64,000 nucleotides of DNA from Ardenticatenaceae bacterium (GTDB lineage Bacteria > Chloroflexota > Anaerolineae > Promineifilales > Promineifilaceae): the NCBI GenBank assembly GCA_020634455.1, contig JACKBQ010000002.1, positions 2,108,001 to 2,172,000 of the forward strand, written 5' to 3'. The stretch's first letter is position 1; each line of letters begins with the position of its first letter. A program made the translations under genes and the position numbers. Below the pieces are notes generated by a model, which saw only the letters and a program-made list of their open reading frames with translations, was not told the origin of the DNA and ran no database searches. Below, piece after piece: positions 1 to 8,069 of the stretch.

Positions 1-1050
1 GGCGTCGGCAGTGTGGGTAAACATGGCCGGAATGGCTACATCGCCTGCGCCAAAAATATCGGGATTGGTTGTTTGTAATCGATCGTTTACTTCCAAACCG
101 CGCTTGCTATATTTTATCCCGGCCGCTTCCAAACCCAAGCCGTCCACGTTGGGTTGACGGCCCGCCGCCAGCAAAATCTCATCCACCGCCAACGTGTGCG
201 CATCACCATCATACTCAAAATGGATGATTTTCTCATTGCCATTCTTTTCGATTTTGCCCGTTTTGCTTTCCAAGTAGAACTGCACGCCGTCGGCTTCCAG
301 CGCGCCGCGCACCAGAGCCAATCCTTCCGGGTCGCGCAGCCCGCCGATGGTTGGCGCGAGGTCAAATACGCTTACCTCGCTGCCAAAGCGGACAAACGCC
401 TGGGCCATCTCCGCCCCAATCGGCCCCGCGCCGATAATCGCCAGGCGGCGGGGCAGTTCGGTTAGCTCAAAGACGCCTTCGTTGGTGATGTAGCCAGTGT
501 CGGCCAGCCCCGGAATGGGAATCGTGGCAGCGCGAGAGCCAGTGGCGATGACTGCTTTGCTGAACTCGATGGTACGGCCGTCTACCTCAAACATATTCTT
601 CCCCGTAAACTGCCCATCCCCCAGGTACAAATCAATCCCCAGGTCACGAAAGCGGGTCGCCGCGTCGTGGTAGCTAATTTCTGAGCGAATCTGGCGCATT
701 CGCTGCATGACGGCGGCAAAATCTACCGTCACCTCGCCGCCCACATGCACACCCAGCTCAGCCGCCCGGCGAATATCGCCCACCGCCTTGGCGGAGCGCA
801 AAATTGTTTTGGAGGGCACGCAACCCGCGTTGAGGCAGTCGCCACCGAGCAAATGCTTTTCCACGAGGGCCACTTTTGCGCCCAGGCCACGTGCCCCCAC
901 TGCGGCCACCAGCCCCGCCGATCCCCCGCCGATCACGAGGAGATTGTAACGGCCGTCTGGCGTCGGGTTCTGCCAATCGGCAGGATGGGCGTTTTTCACG
1001 AGAACTTCGTTGTATTCATCAAAAGGTGCAACTTTAATTTCAGCTACCAT
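1..1050 (-). CDS. mercuric reductase-like FAD/NAD(P) disulfide oxidoreductase, 3' end cut by window
   Basis: The frame is open from an ATG at 1050 to the window edge, giving 350 residues; family members run to about 470-500, so the C-terminal dimerisation domain is missing. Visible are an FAD Rossmann motif GGGSAG (41-46), the redox-active pair C72/C77 in GGDCLNAGCVPSKT, a central NAD motif GAGPIGAE near 215 and the second FAD motif GAGD at 334-337. The N-terminal extension and redox loop match the MerA/YkgC-like branch more than lipoamide dehydrogenase, but without the C-terminus metal-binding cysteines cannot be judged. The next gene downstream in transcription lies outside the window; upstream on the same strand is not the TVP38 gene start but its end at 1233, so TVP38 is transcribed first. 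TVP38 domains and this flavoprotein family are often neighbours or fused, so a joint membrane role is inferred. Confidence 0.85.
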   Translation of the reverse strand, partial: MVAEIKVAPFDEYNEVLVKNAHPADWQNPTPDGRYNLLVIGGGSAGLVAAVGARGLGAKVALVEKHLLGGDCLNAGCVPSKTILRSAKAVGDIRRAAELGVHVGGEVTVDFAAVMQRMRQIRSEISYHDAATRFRDLGIDLYLGDGQFTGKNMFEVDGRTIEFSKAVIATGSRAATIPIPGLADTGYITNEGVFELTELPRRLAIIGAGPIGAEMAQAFVRFGSEVSVFDLAPTIGGLRDPEGLALVRGALEADGVQFYLESKTGKIEKNGNEKIIHFEYDGDAHTLAVDEILLAAGRQPNVDGLGLEAAGIKYSKRGLEVNDRLQTTNPDIFGAGDVAIPAMFTHTADA

Positions 1051-1073
1051 CTGTCAAACTCCTAATTTGGATA

Positions 1074-1171
1074 GGACTTACGCGTTCACCGGAACCAGAC
1101 TACAAAAGTCTCTGAGCAAATGTTGTTATTACCAGAGAACAAGACTTTTGTAGTCTACATTGCGTAAGTCC
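1074..1171. repeat. nested inverted repeat in the TVP38-flavoprotein spacer
   Basis: Outer arms GGACTTACGC (1074-1083) and GCGTAAGTCC (1162-1171) enclose 15-bp perfect arms AGACTACAAAAGTCT (1097-1111) and AGACTTTTGTAGTCT (1142-1156). A near-identical inner hairpin recurs at 40427-40459, so this is a dispersed element and not a one-off terminator. Confidence 0.8.
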
Positions 1172-1178
1172 AGTTGGA

Positions 1179-1245
1179 GTAAAAAGTGATAAGTGAAAAG
1201 TAAAAAGTGGCTCACTTATCACTTTTCACTTTTTACTGTTCACTT
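1179..1245. repeat. GTGAAAAGTAAAAAGTG-type inverted repeat
   Basis: A-rich strand AAAAAGTGATAAGTGAAAAG is followed by its T-rich complement around 1210-1240. The same word family occurs at 33171-33255, 48417-48476 and 61396-61430, always at gene borders. It abuts the 3' end of the TVP38 gene. Confidence 0.7.
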
Positions 1246-1973
1246 CCGCTCGCTTCGCGGCGTTTGATAAAGCGGGAGAGGCCAATGCTGACCAAAATGA
1301 GCCCAATCGAGAAAATCAGCGTCAGCGGATTCACCTGCAAATCGCCTGCGACCAACTCATCTAGCGTGCCAAAGGAGCCAGCCAGCAGCACAAAAGAGAT
1401 GGTGCCGGGAATGGAGCCAATAGCGGTGGCCAAAATAAACGGCTGCCAGCGAATCTTGAGAAAGCCAGCGGCGTAGTTGACCAAATCGTAGGGCAAGAAG
1501 AGCAGGCGCATGATGAGCACCGTCTCAAAACTGTTTTGGCGCATGCGTTGGGTATATTTTTGGATAACGGTCGTCTCTTCTTCACTATCCAGAATGCCCT
1601 GGCCGAAGTAGCGGCCCACCGTGTACGCCACCAGCGCGGAGGCGTTGCTGCCGATGATCGTCCACAAAATGCCAATCGGCCCAAACAAAAATCCGCCAAG
1701 GAGGGTGAGAATAGTAGCGGGGAAGAAGAGCAACGGCCGTAACGCATAAATCACCATGTAAAACACCGGCCCCAGCAAGCTGGCCGTCAGCAAGTTGACC
1801 AGCAACTGCAAACTGTCGGCCAGGGTGAGATTGTTGGCATTGGCATAAAGATAGTAGCCACCCACCAAAACGCCCCAGAAAAGCAAAGCCAGCAGCTTGG
1901 TGCCGTGCTGTTGCCAAAATGAATTCTGTTTTACTGCCATACCGTGTGCTTCTCCAGCTAAATTTTCGCTCAT
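1233..1973 (-). CDS. TVP38/TMEM64 (DedA-related) membrane protein
   Basis: The protein has 246 residues from the ATG at 1973, chosen because AAGGAGA lies about 13 bases upstream; an upstream in-frame start at 2048 has no such site. It has an N-terminal transmembrane segment, then several hydrophobic helices and the central family region FLFGPIGILWTIIGSNASAL followed by AYTVGRYFG. TVP38/TMEM64 proteins are membrane proteins of the SNARE-associated/DedA group, thought to handle lipids or ions; the exact function is unknown. It is transcribed toward the mercuric-reductase-like gene, 182 bases downstream, with repeats in the spacer. The C-terminus RFIKRREASGSEQ is basic and probably cytoplasmic. 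Confidence 0.88.
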   Translation of the reverse strand: MSENLAGEAHGMAVKQNSFWQQHGTKLLALLFWGVLVGGYYLYANANNLTLADSLQLLVNLLTASLLGPVFYMVIYALRPLLFFPATILTLLGGFLFGPIGILWTIIGSNASALVAYTVGRYFGQGILDSEEETTVIQKYTQRMRQNSFETVLIMRLLFLPYDLVNYAAGFLKIRWQPFILATAIGSIPGTISFVLLAGSFGTLDELVAGDLQVNPLTLIFSIGLILVSIGLSRFIKRREASGSEQ

Positions 1974-2082
1974 AAACGGCCGTCTCCTTGAATCGGGGTA
2001 ACTGTCCATGACAGAGACCGGGTGACCGTATAGAATCTTACAAAGCAAAGATTACGAAAGTCTAACAATCTGGCAGCAATGC

Positions 2083-2142
2083 AGACCCTAAGGGTTTTTT
2101 TGCAAACATCAACGCCTACAAATGTGCAAACCCTTAGGGTCT
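2083..2142. repeat. 15-bp inverted repeat upstream of the thioesterase gene
   Basis: Perfect arms AGACCCTAAGGGTTT (2083-2097) and AAACCCTTAGGGTCT (2128-2142) with a 30-base loop lie in the divergent promoter gap between TVP38 and the thioesterase. It may fold in the thioesterase leader; size and form fit the other dispersed palindromes here. Confidence 0.75.
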
Positions 2143-2174
2143 TGCCTGACACACTACCTGGAGAAACTGAAATA

Positions 2175-2678
2175 ATGACAACTGAGATTAAAAACGGCCG
2201 TTCCCGCACCTACACCTGGCAAGACCCCACCCCCACCGCCAATGCCGCCCGCCAAAAAAGTGGCGCAGCGCTGTTTGCCGCCATGCTCAACGGCAGCCTG
2301 CCTGCGCCTCCCATCGCCGATACGCTCGATTTTACGTTGGCAGAAGCTGGGGAAGGAACGGCCGTTTTCACCATCAACTGCTCTGAATTCCACTACAACC
2401 CAATTGGCTCCGTGCACGGCGGGGTGATTGCCACGCTGTTGGATTCGGCGATGAGCTGTGCCGTACACACCCGGCTGCCCGCAGGCCATGCCTACACCAC
2501 CGTGGAGATGAAAGTCAACTTTGTCCGCCCCATCCTGGCCGACACTGGCCCGCTGCGCTGCATCGGCAGCGTCATCCACGGCGGCCGCCGCATCGCCACC
2601 GCCGAAGGCAAACTCGTAGACGCCGAGGGCAAGCTCTACGCCCACGGCACCACCACCTGCCTCATCTTTTCGGTATAA
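2175..2678 (+). CDS. PaaI-family hotdog thioesterase
   Basis: The gene encodes 167 residues from the ATG at 2175, preceded by GGAGA at 2160-2164; the frame is open upstream to 2079 but that part is repeat sequence. The hotdog core is seen in NPIGSVHGGVIATLLDSAMSC (around residue 75-95), with the HGG turn and the following helix typical of PaaI/YbgC acyl-CoA thioesterases, and then TVEMKVNFVRPI and GRRIATAEGKLVDAEGKLYAHGTTTC. Such enzymes hydrolyse acyl- or aryl-CoA thioesters in the cytoplasm. It is a single gene, divergent from TVP38 and convergent with the M50 gene. The substrate cannot be inferred from the sequence. Confidence 0.88.
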   Translation: MTTEIKNGRSRTYTWQDPTPTANAARQKSGAALFAAMLNGSLPAPPIADTLDFTLAEAGEGTAVFTINCSEFHYNPIGSVHGGVIATLLDSAMSCAVHTRLPAGHAYTTVEMKVNFVRPILADTGPLRCIGSVIHGGRRIATAEGKLVDAEGKLYAHGTTTCLIFSV

Positions 2679-2682
2679 AAAA

Positions 2683-2748
2683 GCCACAGAGGTCACAGAG
2701 GTATGAGAGAAAAGGCGCCTCCTCAAAAGCCTCTGTGTGCTCTGTGGC
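2683..2748. repeat. CACAGAGGTCACAGAGG-type inverted repeat between convergent genes
   Basis: Arms GCCACAGAGGTCACAGAGG (2683-2701) and GCCTCTGTGTGCTCTGTGGC (2729-2748) are nearly complementary. It sits between two convergent stops (2678 and 2755) and could terminate both transcripts. Half-copies with the same words lie at 4992-5013, 38875-38908 and, inside a gene, at 16002-16025. Confidence 0.75.
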
Positions 2749-2754
2749 AAAAAC

Positions 2755-4464
2755 TTATTTTGCTGTTTGCAAAATGTGGATGGATTCGAGGGCCAATTGG
2801 CGCAAATCTTCGTCGGGGTTCAGGCTGAGGAGCATTTCGTAGTCGGCGATAGCAGCAGGGTAATCGCCCATTTGGGTGTAAGCCGAAGCGCGGTAGAGGT
2901 AAATGGAGGGGAACGTGGTCGGGTGCATTTCTATCACTCGGTCAAAATCGGCAACGGCCGTTTCTAATTCCCCTAACGCCAGCCACGCCTCCCCCCGCGC
3001 CCACACCGCCTGAGCAAACTGCTCATCCAGCGCGATGGCCCGATCAAAAGCCGCAATCGCCTCTTCAAACTGACCTGCATCCAGGTAATCCACCCCCTGC
3101 TGATATGCATCCACCGCTCGCCCCGGAAACAGCTGTCGCCAGCCAAACCCCAGCAGCAACCCGACCACCACAATTAAGGCCCAACGCACAAACCCCCGCG
3201 CCGAGGCGGCTACAAACGGCCGTTTCTGCATCAACGTCGGCTGCAATGCAGGGGGCAGCTTATCCACCGGAGCCACCTCGCCAGCAGCTGCCCAAATTTC
3301 ATCCAGCAGGCGCGTTTCAAACGGCACCGCGCCCAAATCTACGGATTGTTGCAGGAGGCGTTTGCTTTGCAGAACGGCCGTCTTCGCCAACGCCAACTCT
3401 CCCGCCAACAACAGCAACTGCGCCCGCACCCGCAGCAAAATCTGCTCCACCTCCAGCGCCAGCGCGTTGTATTGCTCTGGTTTGATAAGCTGGAGCCACG
3501 CCTGCGCCTTGCCCAAATCCCGCTCATATCGCGCCACCAAATAAGCTGCGCTGGCAAAAATCACGGCCGATCGCTGGCCGGGCGGCTGATTTTGCAGCAG
3601 CGCCAACGTTTTATCCAGAAAAACGGCCGCTTCCGCTACATCACCCCGATCCAACGCCTGTTCATGCGCCACATAATGCCCTACCAGCGCCTGGCTGCTA
3701 TCCGGCGGCGCGGCCAGCGTGGTTGCCAAAAACGTCGCATCCATCGCCGCAGGCGGCACGCCGCGCAGCGACGCCTCTACCAAATTGGTGAGCGCCAACT
3801 GCTGTTGCAGCGCCGCCCCACCCCGCCACAGCTGCAAAATGCGGGCCATATCGGTGTGAATATTGCCAATTTTTTGGGGAACGGCCGTTGCTGGCAACAG
3901 CATCACCGCCGAAAGCAGCAGCCAAAGCAACAACAGCCCCCACCCATAGCCAATCGCCTGCGCCCGCAGCGCAAAATTTAGCCCCACAATTAGCAGCAAT
4001 TGCAGCAACGTCGCTACTGGGCCACCCGCCAATATCACCATTCGCTGCCGCCGAAAATCGCCAAATTCCGTAGGCACCAGCAACGCCCGCCCCTGCCACT
4101 GCACCAGATTCGTGTTGATCAAACTCATCCGCAAACCGCCCGCTTCACGGGCAATACGCAGCGGCCCAAAGGTGACAAACACAAAGCGAAAACCAACCAG
4201 CCAGCCAGCCAACAAATGCCCCAGCTCGTGCCAGGTAACAGAAACAAACAAGGCCAGGGGAAACAGTAAAAAAGTGCTGAGGATGAGAACGGCCGTTGAC
4301 GGCACAAAAAAGTCTGGGCGGGGCGCACGCAAAACCAGCGGTAGCAGCAAAACCATACAGCTAATCATGATCACACTGCCCAACAACCGCTGCCACCACT
4401 GCGATTTCCGCTGCTGCGGTGTTGGCACATCCCCAAACTGCTCTGGCAAACTTTGCAAATTCAT
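2755..4464 (-). CDS. M50-family membrane metallopeptidase with C-terminal TPR repeats
   Basis: The protein has 569 residues from the ATG at 4464; an upstream in-frame start (4512) would add 16 residues with no clear ribosome site at either. Two transmembrane segments precede the zinc-protease motif HELGH (H79, E80, H83), and more hydrophobic helices follow to about residue 200. A long soluble helical region comes next, then a transmembrane segment near 440, and two to three TPR units (for example AYQQGVDYLDAGQFEEAIAA) to the end. M50 enzymes cut membrane proteins; TPRs bind partners. The usual second M50 motif (NPDG-type) is not obvious; IGNIHTDMARI may stand in its place. It could therefore be a regulated site-2-like protease or an inactive scaffold. 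ACGGCCGT occurs repeatedly within it. Confidence 0.75.
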   Translation of the reverse strand: MNLQSLPEQFGDVPTPQQRKSQWWQRLLGSVIMISCMVLLLPLVLRAPRPDFFVPSTAVLILSTFLLFPLALFVSVTWHELGHLLAGWLVGFRFVFVTFGPLRIAREAGGLRMSLINTNLVQWQGRALLVPTEFGDFRRQRMVILAGGPVATLLQLLLIVGLNFALRAQAIGYGWGLLLLWLLLSAVMLLPATAVPQKIGNIHTDMARILQLWRGGAALQQQLALTNLVEASLRGVPPAAMDATFLATTLAAPPDSSQALVGHYVAHEQALDRGDVAEAAVFLDKTLALLQNQPPGQRSAVIFASAAYLVARYERDLGKAQAWLQLIKPEQYNALALEVEQILLRVRAQLLLLAGELALAKTAVLQSKRLLQQSVDLGAVPFETRLLDEIWAAAGEVAPVDKLPPALQPTLMQKRPFVAASARGFVRWALIVVVGLLLGFGWRQLFPGRAVDAYQQGVDYLDAGQFEEAIAAFDRAIALDEQFAQAVWARGEAWLALGELETAVADFDRVIEMHPTTFPSIYLYRASAYTQMGDYPAAIADYEMLLSLNPDEDLRQLALESIHILQTAK

Positions 4465-4577
4465 ACCGCAGAAGTATAGCCAGCCAAAAGATTGCGACAA
4501 TATTCCTTGCAAAAATAGAACATAGGAGCTAAAATTCGCTCCTCGACAACAGCTTTTAGTCCAAAAAGGTGGCTTTT

Positions 4578-4952
4578 ATGAATGGTTTCCAGCCCCAACT
4601 TGCGCTCCTCAAAATTCCTGTTTCTGATATTGAACAATCGGTAGCCTACTACCGAGATGTAGTTGGCCTGCCAGAATCATTTAGCGTGCCGGCGTACGGT
4701 TGGGCGCAACTACAGCTTGGCGACCTGCCCTTTTGCCTGTACAACCCGGCCAAAGGCGGCGGTGGTGGTACCCCCGGCACCTGCGACACCATTCATCTGG
4801 CCGTCGCAGACATCGAGGCCAGCTATGAAACACTCGCCACACGCGGGGCTACCATTCCCGGCGGTCTGGAATCCAGCGCCGACGGCATCTCTTTCTTCGA
4901 CCTGCATGATCCCGACGGCAATATGATCAAAGTGGTCCAACGCAAAGCATAA
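4578..4952 (+). CDS. VOC superfamily protein (glyoxalase/bleomycin-resistance fold)
   Basis: The protein has 124 residues from the ATG at 4578, preceded by AAAGGTGG; an in-frame GTG at 4569 is less well placed. The two beta-alpha-beta-beta-beta modules are visible: LLKIPVSDIEQSVAYYRDVVGLPES at the start and DTIHLAVADIEASYETLATRG to FFDLHDPDGNMIKVVQ at the end, the latter with the DPDGN turn and a Glu/His-type metal site of the family. VOC proteins include lyases, dioxygenases and drug-binding proteins, and the specific reaction is not evident. A short gap with a CTCTGTG repeat separates it from the next gene. Confidence 0.85.
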   Translation: MNGFQPQLALLKIPVSDIEQSVAYYRDVVGLPESFSVPAYGWAQLQLGDLPFCLYNPAKGGGGGTPGTCDTIHLAVADIEASYETLATRGATIPGGLESSADGISFFDLHDPDGNMIKVVQRKA

Positions 4953-5038
4953 AAAACAGCAGATTACGCAGATTGACCAGATTTTTCTCTCTTTTCTCTG
5001 TGATCTCTGTGGCAAATTTGTTATCGAAGGAGAGTCTC

Positions 5039-5356
5039 ATGAGCGAACCCCGTGTTGGCATTTATTTGATAGTGGAATTTGAGTGGCCACGGCCGTTTTC
5101 CCAGGAAGTGGCCCAGAATGCACGAAAGCTGCACGACTTATTGCAGGAAACAGAATGGATCACGGAAGTGGTAGCCGCCAGCGGTGGCTTGGGCGATGGT
5201 CCGCCTTCTGTTTGGATTTTTTGGCTGCGCAACTACGCCGCCCTGGACCGCCTGTTCCACGACCACGACGACCCGGTGACCCACGCGTACAACGCTTTTT
5301 TTAGCCAAATGCCACTGGTCAAAGACAAAATCCGCGAGCAGGTGGATTTTGGGTAG
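5039..5356 (+). CDS. small conserved-looking protein of unknown function (105 aa)
   Basis: I do not recognise this gene. The ATG at 5039 is preceded by GAAGGAG, so the start is firm and the longer frame from 4973 is repeat-derived. The 105 residues are acidic and soluble, with an N-terminal strand (RVGIYLIVEFEW), a helix (FSQEVAQNARKLHDLLQETEW) and a second strand-rich part (PSVWIFWLRNYAALDRLFHDHDDPVTHAYNAFFSQM). The size and alternation resemble a ferredoxin-like dimeric alpha-beta barrel (NIPSNAP/Dabb-like), but this is only a guess from pattern. It follows the VOC gene by 86 bases in the same direction. Confidence 0.7.
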   Translation: MSEPRVGIYLIVEFEWPRPFSQEVAQNARKLHDLLQETEWITEVVAASGGLGDGPPSVWIFWLRNYAALDRLFHDHDDPVTHAYNAFFSQMPLVKDKIREQVDFG

Positions 5357-5368
5357 CTTTAATAAACT

Positions 5369-5416
5369 TGACAGGTCTGCCTATCAATGCAGGTTGAATT
5401 ACTGAGAGACCTGTCA
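5369..5416. repeat. TGACAGGTCT/AGACCTGTCA inverted repeat
   Basis: TGACAGGTCT near 5369 pairs with AGACCTGTCA ending near 5416, in the spacer before the next gene. A related pair AGACCTGTCAGG / CCCGGCAGGTCT is at 10613-10674, upstream of gyrA. Confidence 0.6.
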
Positions 5417-5448
5417 TGTCTCCAACGCACTGGTGAGGAAATTGCAAC

Positions 5449-5751
5449 ATGGACATTGATTTAGAATTAGACGCTTGTTTGAGTCGCACCACTATTGATG
5501 CAGCGGCGGCAGGGCTGCATTTGCTCGATTTTATCACGGGGCTGAACCGGGGCATCACCTGGTCCTTGCATCGAGGACGGATTGATTTTGCGGCGGAACG
5601 GCCGTTCTGCACCCTGCGCCCTGCTAAAAACCACATCAGCTGCCAATTGCCTGGCTTGAGAACGGCCGTACGCCTCACCAGCCTCTACGACATAGACACC
5701 AGCCTGCAAAACCAAATCCGGCAAGCCTACCAACACGCCCAGCGCCATTAA
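5449..5751 (+). CDS. hypothetical protein, possibly DUF5655-like (100 aa)
   Basis: The ATG at 5449 is preceded by GAGGAA at 5434-5439. The 100-residue soluble product begins with acidic MDIDLELD, has a helix (TTIDAAAAGLHLLDFITGL), then strands around the pattern LHRGRIDFAAERPFCTLRPAKNHISCQLPG and a C-terminal helix. The order 'K/RGRI-F...RpF..l.P.K' is reminiscent of DUF5655, a domain of unknown role; I cannot confirm it. It carries two ACGGCCGT sites that encode ERPF and RTAV. Confidence 0.65.
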   Translation: MDIDLELDACLSRTTIDAAAAGLHLLDFITGLNRGITWSLHRGRIDFAAERPFCTLRPAKNHISCQLPGLRTAVRLTSLYDIDTSLQNQIRQAYQHAQRH

Positions 5752-5889
5752 AAATTACCCCCAAGCACGCAAAGGCGTGAAGACTCACGCAATGAGCTTT
5801 GCCCTTTGCGTGAAATTCATCACCAACTTGCCACTTCCGCCAAATCTGCGGTAATCTGCGGATAAAATCTTCATTTCAAGAGGTGCAGC

Positions 5890-7398
5890 ATGTCTCAAAC
5901 TGAACTTTATGACGCCGTTCGCGCGCTGGGCCAGGCCAGTTGCGCTTTTTCCGATGTAGATGTTAGCCAACCATTTTTCTGGCGCAAACACGGTGAGGGC
6001 GTCCGCTTGGCGCTCATCGGCACGCACCATGAACTGCAAGATTTGGCCGCCACGCTCGCCGCCCAGCGCAGCCAATCTGGCTCACCACATACGCTCGTGC
6101 AGCAGGTGCTGGGCCAATACCACACGGCTTACCGGGAGCTGCAAGCCACATTTCTCGGCATCACCGAGGAACAGTTTAAGCAAGAACCAGCGGCTGGCGA
6201 ATGGCCTCTACGCGTCATTCTGGGGCACATCATGGATGCCGAACGCGCCTTTTTTAGCCTGATAATTTCGGGGCTGGAACAAGAGCAGGCGGGGGCTGAA
6301 CGGCCGTTTACCTTCCCAGATGGCGCGGTCGAACGAATCAACGGCAGTGAGGACGAGTTTTATGACCTCATAGACAACCAGCCGCTGGCCAACATCCTGA
6401 CCCATTACGACCAGTTTCACCAGCGCGTCCTCAGCGAGCTGGCCCATTTGACCGATGGGCAAATTCTGGGGCCGTCGCCCGTCTGGTGGGAAGAGGAAGA
6501 ATATTCGCGGCAGTATCGGCTGCACCGCTTTGAGGCCCACATGCGCCAGCATCACCTTCAAATTGAGAAAGTGTTGCCGCTGCTTAGTCGCCCCACCACT
6601 GAAGCGCACAATTTGCTCCGGCTGGTTTATCGTGGTTTGGCGGCTGTGGAAAACTGCCTGATCGGCGCACCAGATTTGGACGCAGAGCCGTTGGTCTCGC
6701 TGGCCCAAACGATTAGCGAACGCACAACGGACGTTCAGCAAATCGTAGCGAACTGTCGCAAATTGGAAACGGCCGTTAACCAAAACGACCTCTCCACCGT
6801 GCAGCAAATCATCAACGATCACCCCGCCCTGGCCGACGCTCTGGGGCAAAACGGCCTACCGTTGCTGATGAACGCGATCTACCAACGGAAGACGGCCGTT
6901 GTGGAAGCCATACAATCTGTCATTACCGAACTGGATGTTTTTGCCGCCGCTGCTCTGGGCCATCTGGAACGACTACAAACGCTGGCCAAAGCATGGCCGG
7001 GCTACCTGAACCAGTTTGCCAAAGATGGCTTCACGCCGCTCCAATTGGCCTGCTACTTCAACCAGGAAGCCGCTGCACTTTGGCTCATTCAGCAGGGCGC
7101 GGATGTGAACGCCATCGCCAAGAACCAGATGAAAATCGCCCCAATCCATGCAACCGCCACCCATGGCAACCTCGCCATCTTACGCGCCTTACTAGAAAAC
7201 GGGGCGGAGGTGAATGCGGCGCAAGAGGGTGGTTTTACGGCCGTTCATCAAGCCGCTCACCTCAACAACATACCGATGGCCCAACTGCTGCTGGAATTTG
7301 GGGCAGATCCGCACCAGCCAGACGCCAAGGGGCAAACTGCTTTGCAATTGGCGCAGGCTGAGGGACATGCTGCGGTAACGGCCGTATTGGACGCATAA
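5890..7398 (+). CDS. DinB-like domain protein with C-terminal ankyrin repeats
   Basis: The protein has 502 residues; AAGAGGTG precedes the ATG at 5890. The N-terminal about 75 residues are of unclear origin. A DinB/YfiT-like four-helix bundle spans about 75-235, with putative metal-ligand histidines in GHIMDAE (about 112-118) and in RLHRFEAHMRQH (about 211-222). A helical stretch follows, then at least three to four ankyrin units from about 365 to the end (DGFTPLQLACYFNQEAAALW, IAPIHATATHGNLAILRALL, GFTAVHQAAHLNNIPMAQLL). DinB-like proteins include bacillithiol/mycothiol S-transferases and hydrolases, and ankyrins bind proteins. The combination is unusual and no partner gene is adjacent. It ends at a strong bidirectional terminator. 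Confidence 0.85.
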   Translation: MSQTELYDAVRALGQASCAFSDVDVSQPFFWRKHGEGVRLALIGTHHELQDLAATLAAQRSQSGSPHTLVQQVLGQYHTAYRELQATFLGITEEQFKQEPAAGEWPLRVILGHIMDAERAFFSLIISGLEQEQAGAERPFTFPDGAVERINGSEDEFYDLIDNQPLANILTHYDQFHQRVLSELAHLTDGQILGPSPVWWEEEEYSRQYRLHRFEAHMRQHHLQIEKVLPLLSRPTTEAHNLLRLVYRGLAAVENCLIGAPDLDAEPLVSLAQTISERTTDVQQIVANCRKLETAVNQNDLSTVQQIINDHPALADALGQNGLPLLMNAIYQRKTAVVEAIQSVITELDVFAAAALGHLERLQTLAKAWPGYLNQFAKDGFTPLQLACYFNQEAAALWLIQQGADVNAIAKNQMKIAPIHATATHGNLAILRALLENGAEVNAAQEGGFTAVHQAAHLNNIPMAQLLLEFGADPHQPDAKGQTALQLAQAEGHAAVTAVLDA

Positions 7399-7435
7399 AA
7401 AAAGGTCTGGCATCAAGCCAGACCTTCCTGTTTTT
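7397..7435. terminator. bidirectional intrinsic terminator
   Basis: The perfect stem AAGGTCTGGC (7402-7411) / GCCAGACCTT (7417-7426) has a 5-base loop. It has T-rich tails on both strands: CCTGTTTTT on plus, and a run of seven T on minus. It ends the DinB-ankyrin gene and the convergent cold-shock-domain gene. Confidence 0.85.
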
Positions 7436-7446
7436 GATTCAGCCAA

Positions 7447-7920
7447 TCAAGCCAATAACGATGTGTCACCTTCGTAGGGTTCTACATCCGTTGCTTCTGG
7501 CCCTTTGCGTGTCTCTTCCACATCATACAAAATCCATTGTCCTTCCTGAATATTGCTGATATCTTCAGCTGTGTTCGATTTGTGGAAGAAGATTTCCTCG
7601 CCGCCGCCCCGCATAATAAAGCCATACCCTTTTTGGTTGTTGTACCATTTCATACGGCCGATGTATTTACCACTCATCGGATCAATCTGAATAGTATCTG
7701 GCATGGGATATTCTTCGCCACTGGTCTCTGGCTCAGACTGTTTTTCAGGGGCGCTCTCTCTTTGGGGACGCGGCGCTGGTGTGGATGGCGACATATCTAA
7801 TTCGGCTAATGAAGATGGCTCAATCGGCAATCCTGCTTGCTCTAATGCACGCTGCATCTCAACCGTAAATACAAACTGGTTGCCGTCTTCATCTGTTGCC
7901 CATTGATCCTTGTAATTCAT
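7447..7920 (-). CDS. cold-shock-domain protein with long N-terminal extension
   Basis: The protein has 157 residues; CGGAGA lies 7 bases before the ATG at 7920. The C-terminal half (about 86-150) is a cold-shock OB fold with RNP1-like KGYGFI (97-102) and RNP2-like EEIFFH (108-113), so single-stranded RNA/DNA binding is expected. The first 85 residues are acidic and Pro/Ser/Glu-rich, probably disordered, which is unlike the usual 65-75 residue Csp. The 5' leader contains TGCACACC (7948-7955) and GGTGTGCA (7981-7988), a possible hairpin. It may bind nucleic acid while the tail contacts a partner; that is inference. Confidence 0.85.
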   Translation of the reverse strand: MNYKDQWATDEDGNQFVFTVEMQRALEQAGLPIEPSSLAELDMSPSTPAPRPQRESAPEKQSEPETSGEEYPMPDTIQIDPMSGKYIGRMKWYNNQKGYGFIMRGGGEEIFFHKSNTAEDISNIQEGQWILYDVEETRKGPEATDVEPYEGDTSLLA

Positions 7921-8069
7921 TGTAAAAATCTCCGTTGGCCTTGTGGATGCACACCCTGTTTAAGAACTGCCCAATTATGCGGTGTGCAAATTTTAGTCTC
8001 AAATTGACGCCCGGTCAGTAGTCTGGCAGTTCGTCTAAATAAACGCCAATCTTCATTATAGTATAAATT

